Shown in pieces: positions 38,156-47,970 of a stretch of DNA of 53,624 bases. The notes beneath the pieces were generated by a model, which worked only from the letters and a program-made list of their open reading frames with translations, had not been told where the DNA came from and made no database searches. The number at the start of each line of letters is the position of its first letter. Within the stretch, counting starts at the first letter, position 1. Origin of the DNA: Candidatus Auribacterota bacterium (lineage in GTDB: Bacteria; Auribacterota; Tritonobacteria; UBA1439); the NCBI GenBank assembly GCA_026392035.1, contig JAPLCX010000067.1:1-53624 (forward strand). Direction: 5' to 3'. Made by a program: the position numbers and the translations under genes.

Positions 38156-39031
38156 TCATTGTTGCAGCATGCTGTTCAGACCAAGGATTGGCGCCGCGCC
38201 GACATAATACAGGATAGACTTTCCCATCTGAACAATATTGATGAGCCTGTTCTCTCTCGCGATGTATTCCTCCCCCGCTGCCTCCCCACTCCTGACCGAC
38301 AACGTGGTGTTGAACGTGTAGCGACCATTATATTTCGAATAGGCGAGTTTCTCCTTGCCATCGGGAGAGACAAACTTCTGCCGATGGATCTCACGCCATG
38401 GGACACCGGGGAGACTCTTCCCATCCCAGGCCACTGCCTCGGCTACCCTGTCACCGGGGAAAGAGGGATCAATCCTGACCTTCCACATTTTTGCGTACCA
38501 GTCAGGAGGCGGAGATCCCTGCCTCTTCCATGATCGTGGTCGTTCGCCGGGGCAGTACACGAATCCGGCATAGGCCGTGAGAGGACCCTCTCTTTCCCAT
38601 ATAACACAGGGGAATCCGTAGGAGAGGTAGCCATGATCGAAACCGGGGGGCATCGAGAATCCCCGTTTTTCTCCACTCTTGTAGTTGAGCAGATAGAAAT
38701 CAGGCACTCTATCTTTATTTTTAAAACGCTTCCCCCACGGAGGGGAATAGAGGATGAGCGGGCCGAACGGCGAGACGGAGAACGCGTCGGCCCTCGCGAG
38801 GCGCCGGTGCGTCCTGCGTTCCCTGTCGTAGAGGTAGAGGTCATGCCCCTCTCGAAACCCGAGCAGAAACGGATAGTAGCGCAGCCGATCCTCCTGGTAG
38901 ACCACCCCCATACCATCGCTGGTGAATGCAAAATCATCTACATTCACCTTGTAACGCGGCCCGGGTATGAGGGTCCCACACCCAACGAGGGCAAAAAAAC
39001 TCACAACGAAAAAAGGAAAATATCTCTTCAT
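38156..39031 (-). CDS. Lipoprotein of unknown function
   Basis: A 291-aa predicted lipoprotein; from the start at 39031 it has MKRYFPFFVVSFFALVGCGT with lipobox LVGC. Upstream in-frame codons lie in repeat sequence. The body is rich in Tyr/Trp with YDRERRTHRRLARADAFSVS and a SPDGKEKLAYSKYNG segment, which has the look of WD40/TolB-type beta-propeller blades (SPDG...LAY). Function is unknown. Confidence 0.75.
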   Translation of the reverse strand: MKRYFPFFVVSFFALVGCGTLIPGPRYKVNVDDFAFTSDGMGVVYQEDRLRYYPFLLGFREGHDLYLYDRERRTHRRLARADAFSVSPFGPLILYSPPWGKRFKNKDRVPDFYLLNYKSGEKRGFSMPPGFDHGYLSYGFPCVIWEREGPLTAYAGFVYCPGERPRSWKRQGSPPPDWYAKMWKVRIDPSFPGDRVAEAVAWDGKSLPGVPWREIHRQKFVSPDGKEKLAYSKYNGRYTFNTTLSVRSGEAAGEEYIARENRLINIVQMGKSILYYVGAAPILGLNSMLQQ

Positions 39032-39372
39032 TTTATTTTCCACCACGGACCTGCCCGCCGGCAGGCAGGGACACGGAGAGCACGGAGACATTGTGATGAA
39101 GAAATAAATACAGCCTAAAAATGGCTCTCCTCCACTTTGTGCGGATAATACCAAACAATCCCTTCTATTTATGGCTCATGACGGAATTTTGTGAAAGAAA
39201 TATACGGAAACAGTCTGCATAACATCTGCCAGACACGCTGCATCTTGTTGGCTGGCTTGGGCTTGAGCCTTCGAGGGCTCCGCTCAAGCCAGCCAAAGTA
39301 GGTGAAAAACCCCCCCGCTTATCATTCCTAATTTTTTCCTCCGTGATCTCCGTGCCTCCGTGGTAAGAAATA
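39032..39372. other. Intergenic region bracketed by ACCACGGA inverted repeats
   Basis: No gene. ACCACGGA (39042-39049) and TCCGTGGT (39357-39364) bracket the gap. Inside are the palindrome-like 20-mer at 39050-39069 and a long hairpin at 39250-39294 with GCTCAAGCCAGCC as its right arm and an arm interrupted by five bases on the left. Confidence 0.55.
39050..39069. repeat. 20-bp palindromic repeat, copy 1
   Basis: CCTGCCCGCCGGCAGGCAGG. An identical copy lies at 45632-45651. Related CCTGCC...GCGAGC text occurs around the broken tRNA at 52087-52255. Confidence 0.75.
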
Positions 39373-41079
39373 TTATTTTTCTTCTATCTCTTTCCAGAAC
39401 GACACGCCGTCCAGGTTCAGCCCGCTGATGCGGTCGCCGCAGCCGAGGTAGTCCAGAATCGTCGGCATGATGTCCACAATGCGGACCGTCCCGATTCTCC
39501 CCTTCCTGATGCGCGGCCCGGCGATGACGAGGGGCACCTGCATCTCCCCCTTGAGAAATCCTCCGTGGCTGCTCATGTTGACCTCTTCGAAATCCCATTC
39601 GTCCGCGGCAACGACGAACAGATCGCCTGCGCACGGGCTCTCAAAAAGCGAGGGGAGCTGTGCGACCACATCCGCCTGCGAGAGGTCGCAAGTCGCGTTC
39701 AGCCATCCGCGCGACGGGTGATAATCCCCGTCCATGAGTTTCGCCGCTCGCGGATCACTCCGATATCCCAGCGGATCCTCACCGCTTACGACTCCATACG
39801 CGAATAGTGATCCGCCGCCGGGGCCCTGTGTCCTGATGAGGCTCGCGCCTGCAGCAGAAAAAATGGCAACCTCCCCTTCCCGCGGCTGCCCTATCACGAA
39901 CCTGATGCCCTTTGCGCGCCTTAATTTTTCCACCAGGTCAACCGCGCCCGAAGGAGTCTGGTAATTTCTCAGCTCCTCCCACGTTGGTTTTTCTTCCCAG
40001 GATGGCATGCGCTCGGGCGGGATCCACCGCCCCTCAGGATTGTGCCTGACATACAGGGATGAGTTCCGGCCGTTATTCGCCACGATGACGGAGAATTGCT
40101 TATAGTAGCGCTCCCGCTCCGCCCGCGACTTCGATCGATCCACTCGGGAGGCGTGATCGAGCGCGGAGAGGCCGAGCTCGCGAGCGAAGTATTCTTCCAG
40201 CAGAAGATAATTCTCTTTCTTAAGAAGCATGTGCCCGTGGTCAGCGACGATAATTCGGCATACGCTGTCCAGAATGCCGTTTCGATCAAGCGCTTCCATC
40301 AGCTCACCAATGGCTTTGTCTATCTTCTTCAAATGCGCCCTCGCCTCTCTGGAGAACGAGCCATGGCAGTGAGAGACATGATCGAGACCAGGCAGGTGAA
40401 TAAACGTCAGGCGCGGGAAAACCCCCTCCCTGTTCGCGCACTCCACGACATCGCCGAACTGCTCCAAAAAACTCTCGTCAACCTTCCCCCAGTCCCCGAA
40501 GAGGTAGTTGCGCATGGCGACCAGGTTATAGTACATGGAGATATTATACGTGCTCCCCCTGCTCGATCGGTTGCACACGCTGACGGTCATTTCGTCCCCG
40601 AGAATTTCAAAGATCGTCTTTCGCCGCATGTACTCATTCGGGGTGTAAAAATCGCTGACGGAAAAGACCTCGTTCCGCCGCAGGCCCGCCTGGTCGAACC
40701 AGCGGTTTCCTATGACATCGACATGCCCAGGGTAGGCGCCGCAGATAATCGCGGCAACCGATGCGGTGGTGATCGATGGGACAGTGCTGAGGGCGCATGC
40801 CGCGGAGCTGCCGCGGTCGACAAAATATTTCTTGATCGCGGGCAGGTCACCGGCGCGGACCATCTCGTCGAACAGGTCGGCCCTGCACCCGTCAATGAGC
40901 ACAAGGACAACGTGCCCTCCATCCACGAGGCAGTTGACCCGGAAATCAAACGGGTAGTCGCTCGACCGCACGCGGCCGGACCCCATGCCGCAGCCGGTTA
41001 TCACCATTGCAAGACCGGCGAGCCAGAGGATGTCAGCCAACTGTTTAAATCTCAAATTCCTCATGCCCGACTTGTTCAA
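39373..41079 (-). CDS. Alkaline phosphatase-superfamily phosphodiesterase lipoprotein
   Basis: A 568-aa exported protein with lipobox VITGC (C30). It belongs to the type I phosphodiesterase/nucleotide pyrophosphatase branch: VVLVLIDGCRADLF supplies the first metal ligand and STVPSITTAS the Ser/Thr nucleophile region. FIHLPGLDHVSH gives the Asp/His ligands, IIVADHGHM the next pair and SSHGGF the last His. The substrate may be a phosphodiester of lipid or nucleotide type in the envelope. It lies next to the AsmA gene on the same strand, about 90 bases downstream of it. Confidence 0.88.
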   Translation of the reverse strand: MNKSGMRNLRFKQLADILWLAGLAMVITGCGMGSGRVRSSDYPFDFRVNCLVDGGHVVLVLIDGCRADLFDEMVRAGDLPAIKKYFVDRGSSAACALSTVPSITTASVAAIICGAYPGHVDVIGNRWFDQAGLRRNEVFSVSDFYTPNEYMRRKTIFEILGDEMTVSVCNRSSRGSTYNISMYYNLVAMRNYLFGDWGKVDESFLEQFGDVVECANREGVFPRLTFIHLPGLDHVSHCHGSFSREARAHLKKIDKAIGELMEALDRNGILDSVCRIIVADHGHMLLKKENYLLLEEYFARELGLSALDHASRVDRSKSRAERERYYKQFSVIVANNGRNSSLYVRHNPEGRWIPPERMPSWEEKPTWEELRNYQTPSGAVDLVEKLRRAKGIRFVIGQPREGEVAIFSAAGASLIRTQGPGGGSLFAYGVVSGEDPLGYRSDPRAAKLMDGDYHPSRGWLNATCDLSQADVVAQLPSLFESPCAGDLFVVAADEWDFEEVNMSSHGGFLKGEMQVPLVIAGPRIRKGRIGTVRIVDIMPTILDYLGCGDRISGLNLDGVSFWKEIEEK

Positions 41080-41171
41080 ATCGGCAAAATAGTTGAAGTC
41101 GTTTAAGTCGCTAGGTGTTCTTAAACGTACCGCGATTTGAACGATTCCAACGACTTGAACGACCTTCCCTT

Positions 41172-43928
41172 TTATTGTTTCATCATCTGTTTGAGCAGCT
41201 CTTTTGACGCTCCTTTAAGCATCTCGCGGCCAACATCATCCGCTGCAGGACTTTCGCCTTTCTTCTTCGGTTTGGGTTCGAGGGTCCGCTCAATTTTCTT
41301 CTCGATCTCCTTCCGGAGGCGCAATGCGCCGATCTCGGCGGCAAAGCTCAGGATGCCCGTGCGGGCCGCTTCCAGATCCACCCGTGGGTGGTTCAATGTC
41401 CCTCCGATCGGTATCGGGAATGGCACGGTTATCCATCCAACATCATCCGGGAAATAAGGCTCGAGTTGCTGGTAGCATTCAGTGCCCCGTGCGAACGACG
41501 CCCGGCCGCTGAGATTGAGTGTCCCGGAAAGTCCCATTTCCCCCTTGAGCAGAAGCCGCATGGGGTTGGGCTTTTCAGCGATCTCCAGCAGCATATTCCC
41601 CGTGCCCCAGCGTTCCCCCTCGAAGATGAAATCACCCTCGCACCGGGAGAAGCGCGTTTCCGACGGAGCCTTTTTCAAAAGCTCTCCCAGCGCGAGGAAC
41701 TCCTTGCATTTAGCTTCCTGGCCGAGGACGAGAAAAAGTGGCGCAATCTCTTTGAGGAGACCGACGGTGCGCAGCCTGCCCTCGTGGACAGAGAAACGGC
41801 CCTTCGCGCGGAGAGCCTTCTGTATCGAAGACCATCTCTTCCCCTCCCCCGAGGCGGCGCACTCCAGCGAAAGCCATCCCGAGAGCGCATCTGAATAGCC
41901 GTAGAGGTCGGAGAGCAGCGCCGCGAGATCTACCCGGGCAGCCGTGCCCTCGAGGGCGTAGCGCGGCTCAGGCCCGCTCATGGCGGCGGCCAGCTTGCAC
42001 CCGCTCTCCCCCCCGTAGAGAGGCAGCGAAAACTCTTCCACACTCAAGACGCCTTTCGACAACACGATCTTCCCACGCCCATCGCGTGCCTTCAGCTTCC
42101 CCATCCGCAATTCGCCAATCGCCACTCTCCCCCTCCCCTCCAGTCCCATGATGAGGGGCGGGAGAAAAGGTCCTTCCTCGCGGGATTCCGCGGGCGCCGC
42201 TTCCGCCCCGGCGATAAAAAGGGCGCCACGGGGCAGCGATGCCTCTCCCTGCGCCCGGGAGGCAGCGGCAAAGTCAGCGGTGTCCATGATGGGGAAATTG
42301 AATTCACAGTCGAACGCGGGCCACCTCTTCAGATCGAAGCTCAGATACCCCTCGCCGCAGCTCGAACCCACGCGCACCGTGCTCAATCCGAGCCGCACGT
42401 TCCCCGCGGCGCACGTGCATGCGGCATCATACATGACCGGCTGCCTGAGACCGGCGAAGCGAAACTCACCGCCCGCTACCTTTGCGCTCCCCGAGATGAT
42501 CGTGGAAGTGAGCGGCTGCGCGAGCGATCGCTCCAGGGAGATGTCCGCAGCTCCTCTCCCGGCAGCCGCCACCCCTGGTTTGAGCATACCGCCCAGGCTC
42601 TTCAAATCACATCCATCCGCCTTGAAACGGGCTTTGAGCGCGCGCCCCCCCGCCGTTTCAAGAGAACCCTCCGATGTCAGCTTCAGACCGCCAAGCCGCA
42701 CGACCGCATCCGCCCATCGGATGCTCGTGCCCTCACGGCGGAGAGGGATTTTCAATTCTGCCATGCCGCCCGCGGGCTTCCTGATATGCGTGCCATACGC
42801 CAGACTGCTCCCACGCAGGTCAAGGTCGAGTTTCATACTCATATCTTCTTTTGTCCCCTCTATCGCAGCGCTGAACGCCGAGCTGCCGTCGAGCGAGAGG
42901 TTGGGTATGCTCAGCGTTCCGATGCTCTCCCATGGCAGATTCCGAGCGGAAATTTCCAGCCGCGCCTCCGGATTCCTCCCGAGCCCGAGGAGCGATCCGC
43001 TCGCCCTGAGGCGCCCGCCGAAAAATCCGGCGCTGATTTTCCTGATGTCCCATACCTTTTCCGCGCACGAGCCGTCTCCCTGAACTTCGAGATTCATCGT
43101 CAGTCCCGATTCGGGTGTCTTGTAGCGCCCGCTATATTCAAGGCGAACACCCTCGGCGGCGAGCGTTGACTGGAACTGCACCTTTTCCCCAAGCCACCCC
43201 GTGACCGCCACGGGGCCGGATACCGAACCGCCCTTCAGATTCATGCACCTGAGCTCTTTCACTACACGCGCCAGATCGGCGAGCGGGATCCCCTCAATCC
43301 TCCCCCTCCCGTCGATGTAGGGGAGCGCCCCCTGTGCCATGTCGGCCGCTCTCAGATCCACGTCTTTCATAACCACGGGCCGGCTCCACGCGGGATCAGA
43401 GATAGTGACTGCACCGTTGCTGATGCGAAGGCGAGAGAGAAAGAAACGTCCCGTTGCCCTTTTCTTTGCGGCGCCGGCTCTTCCAGCAGGGGTCTCCCCA
43501 GCGGCTGGCTTTTCTTTTTGCAGCAGTCCTTCCACATTCCACGTGCCGTCTTTGCCGCGCACGAGGCTGAGCCTGGGCCGCGCCATCGAGATCGAGCTCA
43601 GGCTCAAAGACCTCCACAAGAGCGGGAGAATCCGCACCTTGATCAGGATGGTCTCTGCTTGGAGGCATGGGGTATGGCCATCCTTCTCGAAGAGGACTAA
43701 ATCGCGGACGCAGATGCCGGCGCCGTACAGGAGCGATGGAGACAGCGATGAGAATGTCACCTTCCGGTTCAGCCCGCGCTCAAGCTCCATCCTCGCCTGC
43801 CGCAAAAACCATTCAGACCGGACAATAAGGTGCAGTGCGATCACCGCGACGATACAGAGGGCGAAGAGCCAGACGACAATCCTCAGTAAAACCCGTTTTG
43901 GTGGTAGTCTCACCTTGAACCCCCGCAT
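41172..43928 (-). CDS. AsmA family protein
   Basis: A 918-aa protein from the start at 43928 (MRGFKVRLPPKR). One N-terminal membrane helix (VLLRIVVWLFALCIVAVIAL) anchors a long periplasmic beta-groove. AsmA hallmarks are the SEWFLRQARMELERGLNRKVTFSSLSPSLL start, LSLSSISMARPRLSLVRGKDG, and the C-terminal region with FSVHEGRL and VPFPIGGTLNHPRVD. Such proteins form a bridge that carries phospholipids to the outer membrane, so its presence argues for a diderm envelope. The extreme C-terminus is Lys-rich. Confidence 0.9.
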   Translation of the reverse strand: MRGFKVRLPPKRVLLRIVVWLFALCIVAVIALHLIVRSEWFLRQARMELERGLNRKVTFSSLSPSLLYGAGICVRDLVLFEKDGHTPCLQAETILIKVRILPLLWRSLSLSSISMARPRLSLVRGKDGTWNVEGLLQKEKPAAGETPAGRAGAAKKRATGRFFLSRLRISNGAVTISDPAWSRPVVMKDVDLRAADMAQGALPYIDGRGRIEGIPLADLARVVKELRCMNLKGGSVSGPVAVTGWLGEKVQFQSTLAAEGVRLEYSGRYKTPESGLTMNLEVQGDGSCAEKVWDIRKISAGFFGGRLRASGSLLGLGRNPEARLEISARNLPWESIGTLSIPNLSLDGSSAFSAAIEGTKEDMSMKLDLDLRGSSLAYGTHIRKPAGGMAELKIPLRREGTSIRWADAVVRLGGLKLTSEGSLETAGGRALKARFKADGCDLKSLGGMLKPGVAAAGRGAADISLERSLAQPLTSTIISGSAKVAGGEFRFAGLRQPVMYDAACTCAAGNVRLGLSTVRVGSSCGEGYLSFDLKRWPAFDCEFNFPIMDTADFAAASRAQGEASLPRGALFIAGAEAAPAESREEGPFLPPLIMGLEGRGRVAIGELRMGKLKARDGRGKIVLSKGVLSVEEFSLPLYGGESGCKLAAAMSGPEPRYALEGTAARVDLAALLSDLYGYSDALSGWLSLECAASGEGKRWSSIQKALRAKGRFSVHEGRLRTVGLLKEIAPLFLVLGQEAKCKEFLALGELLKKAPSETRFSRCEGDFIFEGERWGTGNMLLEIAEKPNPMRLLLKGEMGLSGTLNLSGRASFARGTECYQQLEPYFPDDVGWITVPFPIPIGGTLNHPRVDLEAARTGILSFAAEIGALRLRKEIEKKIERTLEPKPKKKGESPAADDVGREMLKGASKELLKQMMKQ

Positions 43929-44084
43929 GAAAAAGGTATAATAGAGGACGCACATCATAGCACAAAAGAAGCGCTGATGAGAAGGGCGTGGATGCGAGAG
44001 GTCGTGTTATCTCATGAGTGGTGTCACCCGCCCGCAGATGCACGGCGCTCAATCGAACGAATGCGCAATCAGAGGGTCGATCAC

Positions 44085-44171
<87 letters not shown>

Positions 44172-44365
44172 TAACTACGGTCGAAAGTGTAAAGGTGAAA
44201 GTTCAAAGAACAACGGTTTCCATAAAGCAAATCTTAAGAAACTGCCTTTATGCACTGCCCCTGCTGTTGTGCGCGGCGGGGATAATGCTAAACGGCGTGC
44301 TGCTGATAATCGCGTGTGCGATAATCCTATAGGCCTATTCTCGATGACCCCGGCGGCGTTCGATA

Positions 44366-44572
44366 TCATCCTGTAGGGGCGGGCAGATCACACCAGCAGT
44401 CTTTAACAACCTCACCATACCTATTTAGATTCACCCCCTTCCCTTCAACTGCTCCCCGCACACACTCGCGGTCATGCGTGCAAATAGTGATACAATAGGC
44501 TCCTGCCTTTGAATAGTTGTAATTCCGCAATCGGATGCTTCTGCGGTTGTAGCGGATTGCCACGCCTTTCAT
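44366..44572 (-). pseudogene. N-terminal fragment of a RAYT transposase
   Basis: A 68-codon frame starting MKGVAIRYNRRSIRLRNYNY. Its text matches the N-terminal part of a second RAYT branch (RRSIRL.NYNYS..GAYCITICTHDRE, then a W.DLP motif). It ends at WCDLPAPTG, before the HUH motif, so the catalytic part is missing. The final residues and stop are encoded by the left end of the element. Confidence 0.75.
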
Positions 44573-44622
44573 ATGGAGAATGTATTTATCACGTAGGGGC
44601 AGGTTTTAAACCTGCCCCTACA
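44372..44622 (-). mobile_element. Truncated RAYT element 3 with TGTAGGGGC ends
   Basis: Terminal inverted repeats TGTAGGGGCGGG (44372-44383) and CCTGCCCCTACA (44611-44622), 11 of 12 matching, enclose a transposase fragment. The right end is part of a perfect 14-1-14 palindrome (44593-44621, arms GTAGGGGCAGGTTT). It is 251 bp, much too short for an autonomous element. Confidence 0.7.
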
Positions 44623-44633
44623 ACGCCTATTGA

Positions 44634-45608
44634 TCAAATACCCCCTACCTTCAATTCATCAGGTGAGGGGCACGGGACACGAACTATCTTCCTCTCCCCT
44701 CTCTGCTCGTACTCCACGACGACCATGTCCTCCGGCTTCGCGTCGCTGTAGCGGGCGCATAGCCGGGACGCCTCCATGAGTTCGGTGTCGCTCCCTCCGC
44801 CCGGGATAATGACCGTTGGCCCGGGTATGCCGCGTGGATCCAGGAGTGCGTCTCCCTTTCCTGCCAGCTCTTCCAACTTTTTATTTTCCATTTCATTTCT
44901 GCCGACGATGACCTTGCGCCCGCTGGGGAGGCGGAAATGACGGCCGACCTTCAGGAAATGGATATTCCTTATCTCGCCAAGCCCCTCGTGATCGCGCAGG
45001 TCGCGAAGCCGCCTTGAAAAAGCGGGGTCGGTCAGAAGGCATCCCCCCGCGGGCGAGGGATATTCCGTGATCCCGTACGTCTTGGCCAGAGCCATCTGCG
45101 GCTTGCGAGAACGGCCGCATAAATCAAGCAGCTTATCCCGCATTACCTTCCCCTCCCGCTCGGGCACTGTTTCCTCGAGCAGTTTCGCGCTCAACGGCCT
45201 GAGCAGATAGCCCTCGCAACCGGATCCTTTCTCGACCACTTTGAGGGCGCGCTTGTTTTGCGACATCGGCCTCTCGTTGAGCACCTCACCGGTGAATAAG
45301 AAGTCGAATCCCTCCCCTCTCATTACCGCGCCGGCGGTCTGTACCATGAGCGTGTGGCAATCTATGCACGGATTCATGTTCGATCCAAATCCGTGTTTCG
45401 GCTTCTTCAGCATCGCAAGGTGGGGGACGGTAATATCGTGTACCGCCAGCGGAATATGGAGCGCTTCTGCGGCTCGCTTCGCCCTCTCCGAACCAAAAAA
45501 CGGGGACTCGAAGACAATGCCGCTCACATAAATCCCCTGCTCCTTGAGCACGCACGCAGCCAGAATACTATCCAACCCGCCTGACAACAAACCAAGAGCT
45601 TTTACCAT
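44634..45608 (-). CDS. PP-loop ATPase, ThiI/MnmA-like tRNA thiolation protein
   Basis: A 324-aa protein with an N-type ATP pyrophosphatase P-loop (GLLSGGLDSILA, about residues 6-17), a CxxC (NPCIDC, about 80-85) and a GEVLNERPMSQN segment. This resembles the C-terminal half of ThiI and the MnmA superfamily, often annotated as a tRNA thiouridylase or thiamine-biosynthesis ATPase. The THUMP domain of ThiI is absent. It would activate a uridine or another substrate with ATP for sulfur transfer; the precise substrate is not resolved. The C-terminal 110 residues are a separate domain I do not recognise. Confidence 0.8.
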   Translation of the reverse strand: MVKALGLLSGGLDSILAACVLKEQGIYVSGIVFESPFFGSERAKRAAEALHIPLAVHDITVPHLAMLKKPKHGFGSNMNPCIDCHTLMVQTAGAVMRGEGFDFLFTGEVLNERPMSQNKRALKVVEKGSGCEGYLLRPLSAKLLEETVPEREGKVMRDKLLDLCGRSRKPQMALAKTYGITEYPSPAGGCLLTDPAFSRRLRDLRDHEGLGEIRNIHFLKVGRHFRLPSGRKVIVGRNEMENKKLEELAGKGDALLDPRGIPGPTVIIPGGGSDTELMEASRLCARYSDAKPEDMVVVEYEQRGERKIVRVPCPSPDELKVGGI

Positions 45609-45631
45609 AATGGAACCTTGAATTCAGTGTC

Positions 45632-45651
45632 CCTGCCCGCCGGCAGGCAGG
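45632..45651. repeat. 20-bp palindromic repeat, copy 2
   Basis: Identical to the sequence at 39050-39069. It lies upstream of the PP-loop gene and downstream of the FAD oxidoreductase stop. Confidence 0.75.
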
Positions 45652-45703
45652 TTCAGTTGTAAAATTTGGTTGCGGCCAACGGCCGCGCGGTGAAGATAAT
45701 TGG

Positions 45704-46993
45704 TTAAAGGGTTTGGACGAATTTCTGCCCGAGCGCGGCGCAGTTATTCATGTTCCGGTCATACGGATAGATCTGGCTCGTATTCACCACATAGAGCCGG
45801 TTCAGGGGCGACGCGAAGGGGGGCATTTTCGCGCGGTAGCCGAGGGTATAGACCACCGTGGCGTGGCTCGCGCGGAAGAGGTGCATCTCCTTGACCCACT
45901 CCCTGCGGAATCCCGGATTGACGAGTCTCAGGGACGCCTGATGCGCGGCGAAATATTCTTCAGCGCCCATACGATAGTACGGGTCATCCTCGCTCACGTA
46001 ATTGAACACGTACACTATCCTCCTGCCCCCATACTGTTCGGGGGCAATGAAGTTTGTGTGCTCGATAAGTCCGCCGAATGTCACCGCCGGATCACTGATG
46101 TTGAGCCAATAGATCGGGCTTATGGACTCCCCGCACTCCATCACGAGGCACACCACTGCCTGATAGCGGATCCCCTCGAGTCGAGCGCGGTAATCATCCG
46201 GCAGTGGCGGGACAATCTTGAGGAGCGCCGGAATCGAAACGGTGGACACGACGAGGCCTGAAAATTGCTCGTGACCGCTCACGATAACTCCCTTTGCCGT
46301 ATTCCGTTCCTGTATGATGTATTCAACCGGAGCCCCCTCCACCACCTCGCCCCCGAGCGACGCAATCTCCTCCCGCATCTTCTCGAGCATGAGCTCAAAT
46401 CCGCCCTCCAGATAGCCGAGCTCCTCTCTCATGCCGCCCTTGCTCCTGGAACGCGCGCGGGGATGGATCCGCCCCCAGATCCACGATGCGGGGATGCGGT
46501 CGTGCGCGCCGCCGAACTTGAGGCGAAGGAGGGGCTCCCATACTGTCTCGTAGGCCGCGCGGCTCACGTGTTCAGAGAACCAGTCCTTGCAGGTGACGGA
46601 ATCCAATTCCTCCCAATCTTTCATGCGTTGGAAATGGAGCACGGAGAGGCCGAGCTTTACCCTGTCCGTGAAACAGAGCGGAGAGAACCTGAGGAGTTCA
46701 AGGGGAGTGCCAAAGCGATGTATCGCGCCCTTGTGAAAAAAACCGATAGAAGAAGGCCGCCAGATAAGCCTGCTGCTGAGTCCCAGCTCGTCAATCCAGC
46801 CAAGAATCGCCGTGTCGGTCTTGAAGATGTGGTGGTAGAATCGCTCCAGCCAGGCGTCGCCGACGCGGAATGAACCCGCGAGACCCCCTATCCGGGCTTC
46901 CTTCTCAAAAATCGTTACACGGTAGCCTTTCTTGGCAAGCTCGTAGCCGACGCTCAGACCGGTAATACCCCCCCCAATAATAGCCGCTTTCAT
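45704..46993 (-). CDS. FAD-dependent oxidoreductase (amine oxidase/UGM-like)
   Basis: A 429-aa flavoprotein. The Rossmann motif is GGGITGLSVGYELAKKG (about 7-23), followed by EKEARIGGLAGSF. The family includes phytoene desaturase-like, protoporphyrinogen oxidase-like and UDP-galactopyranose mutase-like enzymes. Later segments are FWLNISDPAVTFGG-type text and RLYVVNTSQIYPYDRNMNNC at the FAD-binding C-terminus. Such genes often sit in polysaccharide or isoprenoid loci. Its ATG overlaps the upstream flippase stop by 4 bases, so it is translationally coupled to the glycolipid cluster. Substrate unknown. Confidence 0.88.
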   Translation of the reverse strand: MKAAIIGGGITGLSVGYELAKKGYRVTIFEKEARIGGLAGSFRVGDAWLERFYHHIFKTDTAILGWIDELGLSSRLIWRPSSIGFFHKGAIHRFGTPLELLRFSPLCFTDRVKLGLSVLHFQRMKDWEELDSVTCKDWFSEHVSRAAYETVWEPLLRLKFGGAHDRIPASWIWGRIHPRARSRSKGGMREELGYLEGGFELMLEKMREEIASLGGEVVEGAPVEYIIQERNTAKGVIVSGHEQFSGLVVSTVSIPALLKIVPPLPDDYRARLEGIRYQAVVCLVMECGESISPIYWLNISDPAVTFGGLIEHTNFIAPEQYGGRRIVYVFNYVSEDDPYYRMGAEEYFAAHQASLRLVNPGFRREWVKEMHLFRASHATVVYTLGYRAKMPPFASPLNRLYVVNTSQIYPYDRNMNNCAALGQKFVQTL

Positions 46994-47970
46994 GTCCCCT
47001 TGACCTCTTCAATCTCCCTCAGGCTCCAGCCGCTCGCGTTCATGAAAAAGAGGCCGAGGGCGGTCACGGAAATGTACTGGAGCGCATGTACGACGATAAT
47101 GTAGCCGATTGCCGCGTTCTTCCCCACGCCGAAGGGCGCGAGGGCGACGACGGCAGGCAGATCAAATGTGCCGACGTACCCGGGCATCGCCGGAACCATG
47201 ATGGCGATGTTGACGATCACGAGTGTGAAAAACGCGGCGTATGCGGGAGCATGGAAGTGGAAGCCCCTCATGATGCACCAGAACACGCACCCCTCGATAC
47301 ACCATATGAGCACCGAGTAGAAAATCACCACCGCCTGCCGCTTCCCCGATGAGAGAAAATGGAGCCCCGGCAGAAACGAGTCCACTAATCTGTCTGCGCG
47401 GCTGTGCAGCGTGCGAGGGAGAATCCTGGTCATGCGCTTGATCATCGCACCTGCCGACTCCTGCCTGAATGCGGCGTACAGCAGCATCCCGAGCGCGCAT
47501 AAGAATATCGGCGCTCCCAACGCGGCATACCGTTTCACCTCCGGCGTGGTTGCGCTGAAAAGCAGCACAAAGACAAAGAGCCCGACGAGTGTCAAACCGT
47601 CATAGACCCTCTCAACAACGATGGTGGCGAATCCCGCGCTGCCGCTTATTCCCTCTTTCCTCTTAAGTGCCCATGCGCGCACGAGTTCACCCATGCGCAG
47701 GGGGAGAATATTGTTGGCCATGAACCCGATCATGACCACGCTGAATGAGTTTTTGAAGCCCACCCTCTTCAGGGGGGCCAGCATGCACTGCCACCGGAAG
47801 CCGCGAAACACAAAACCGGAGAGATAGAGGGCGAGCGCGGGCACCAGGTACAGGTAATCGAAGCTCCGGAGCTCGGCGGCGACCGTGCGCCAGTCGAAGG
47901 TGAAGACAATTACGACCACCACCACAATGCTGACGGCGTAGCCGATGTAGTTACTCTTGCTCACGCTCAA
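46990..47970 (-). CDS. Flippase-like integral membrane protein (LPG-synthase TM domain family)
   Basis: A 326-aa protein with about 8 hydrophobic helices, of the UPF0104/lysylphosphatidylglycerol synthase TM family. The diagnostic text is VVMIGFMANNILPLRMGELVRAWAL and ATIVVERVYDGLTLVGL. It is a paralogue of the C-terminal half of its upstream neighbour (47967-49655), where WMANNVLPVRMGEIVRA and ATIVVERLIDGLTL recur. Members are thought to flip lipid-linked substrates. Overlaps of 4 bases on both sides show tight coupling. Confidence 0.9.
   Translation of the reverse strand: MSVSKSNYIGYAVSIVVVVVIVFTFDWRTVAAELRSFDYLYLVPALALYLSGFVFRGFRWQCMLAPLKRVGFKNSFSVVMIGFMANNILPLRMGELVRAWALKRKEGISGSAGFATIVVERVYDGLTLVGLFVFVLLFSATTPEVKRYAALGAPIFLCALGMLLYAAFRQESAGAMIKRMTRILPRTLHSRADRLVDSFLPGLHFLSSGKRQAVVIFYSVLIWCIEGCVFWCIMRGFHFHAPAYAAFFTLVIVNIAIMVPAMPGYVGTFDLPAVVALAPFGVGKNAAIGYIIVVHALQYISVTALGLFFMNASGWSLREIEEVKGT

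Larger units (their letters stand above)
44172..44633. other. Region between tRNA-Leu and the PP-loop gene
   Basis: No intact gene. The first 200 bases are unremarkable. The remainder is the truncated RAYT element at 44372-44622. Confidence 0.5.
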
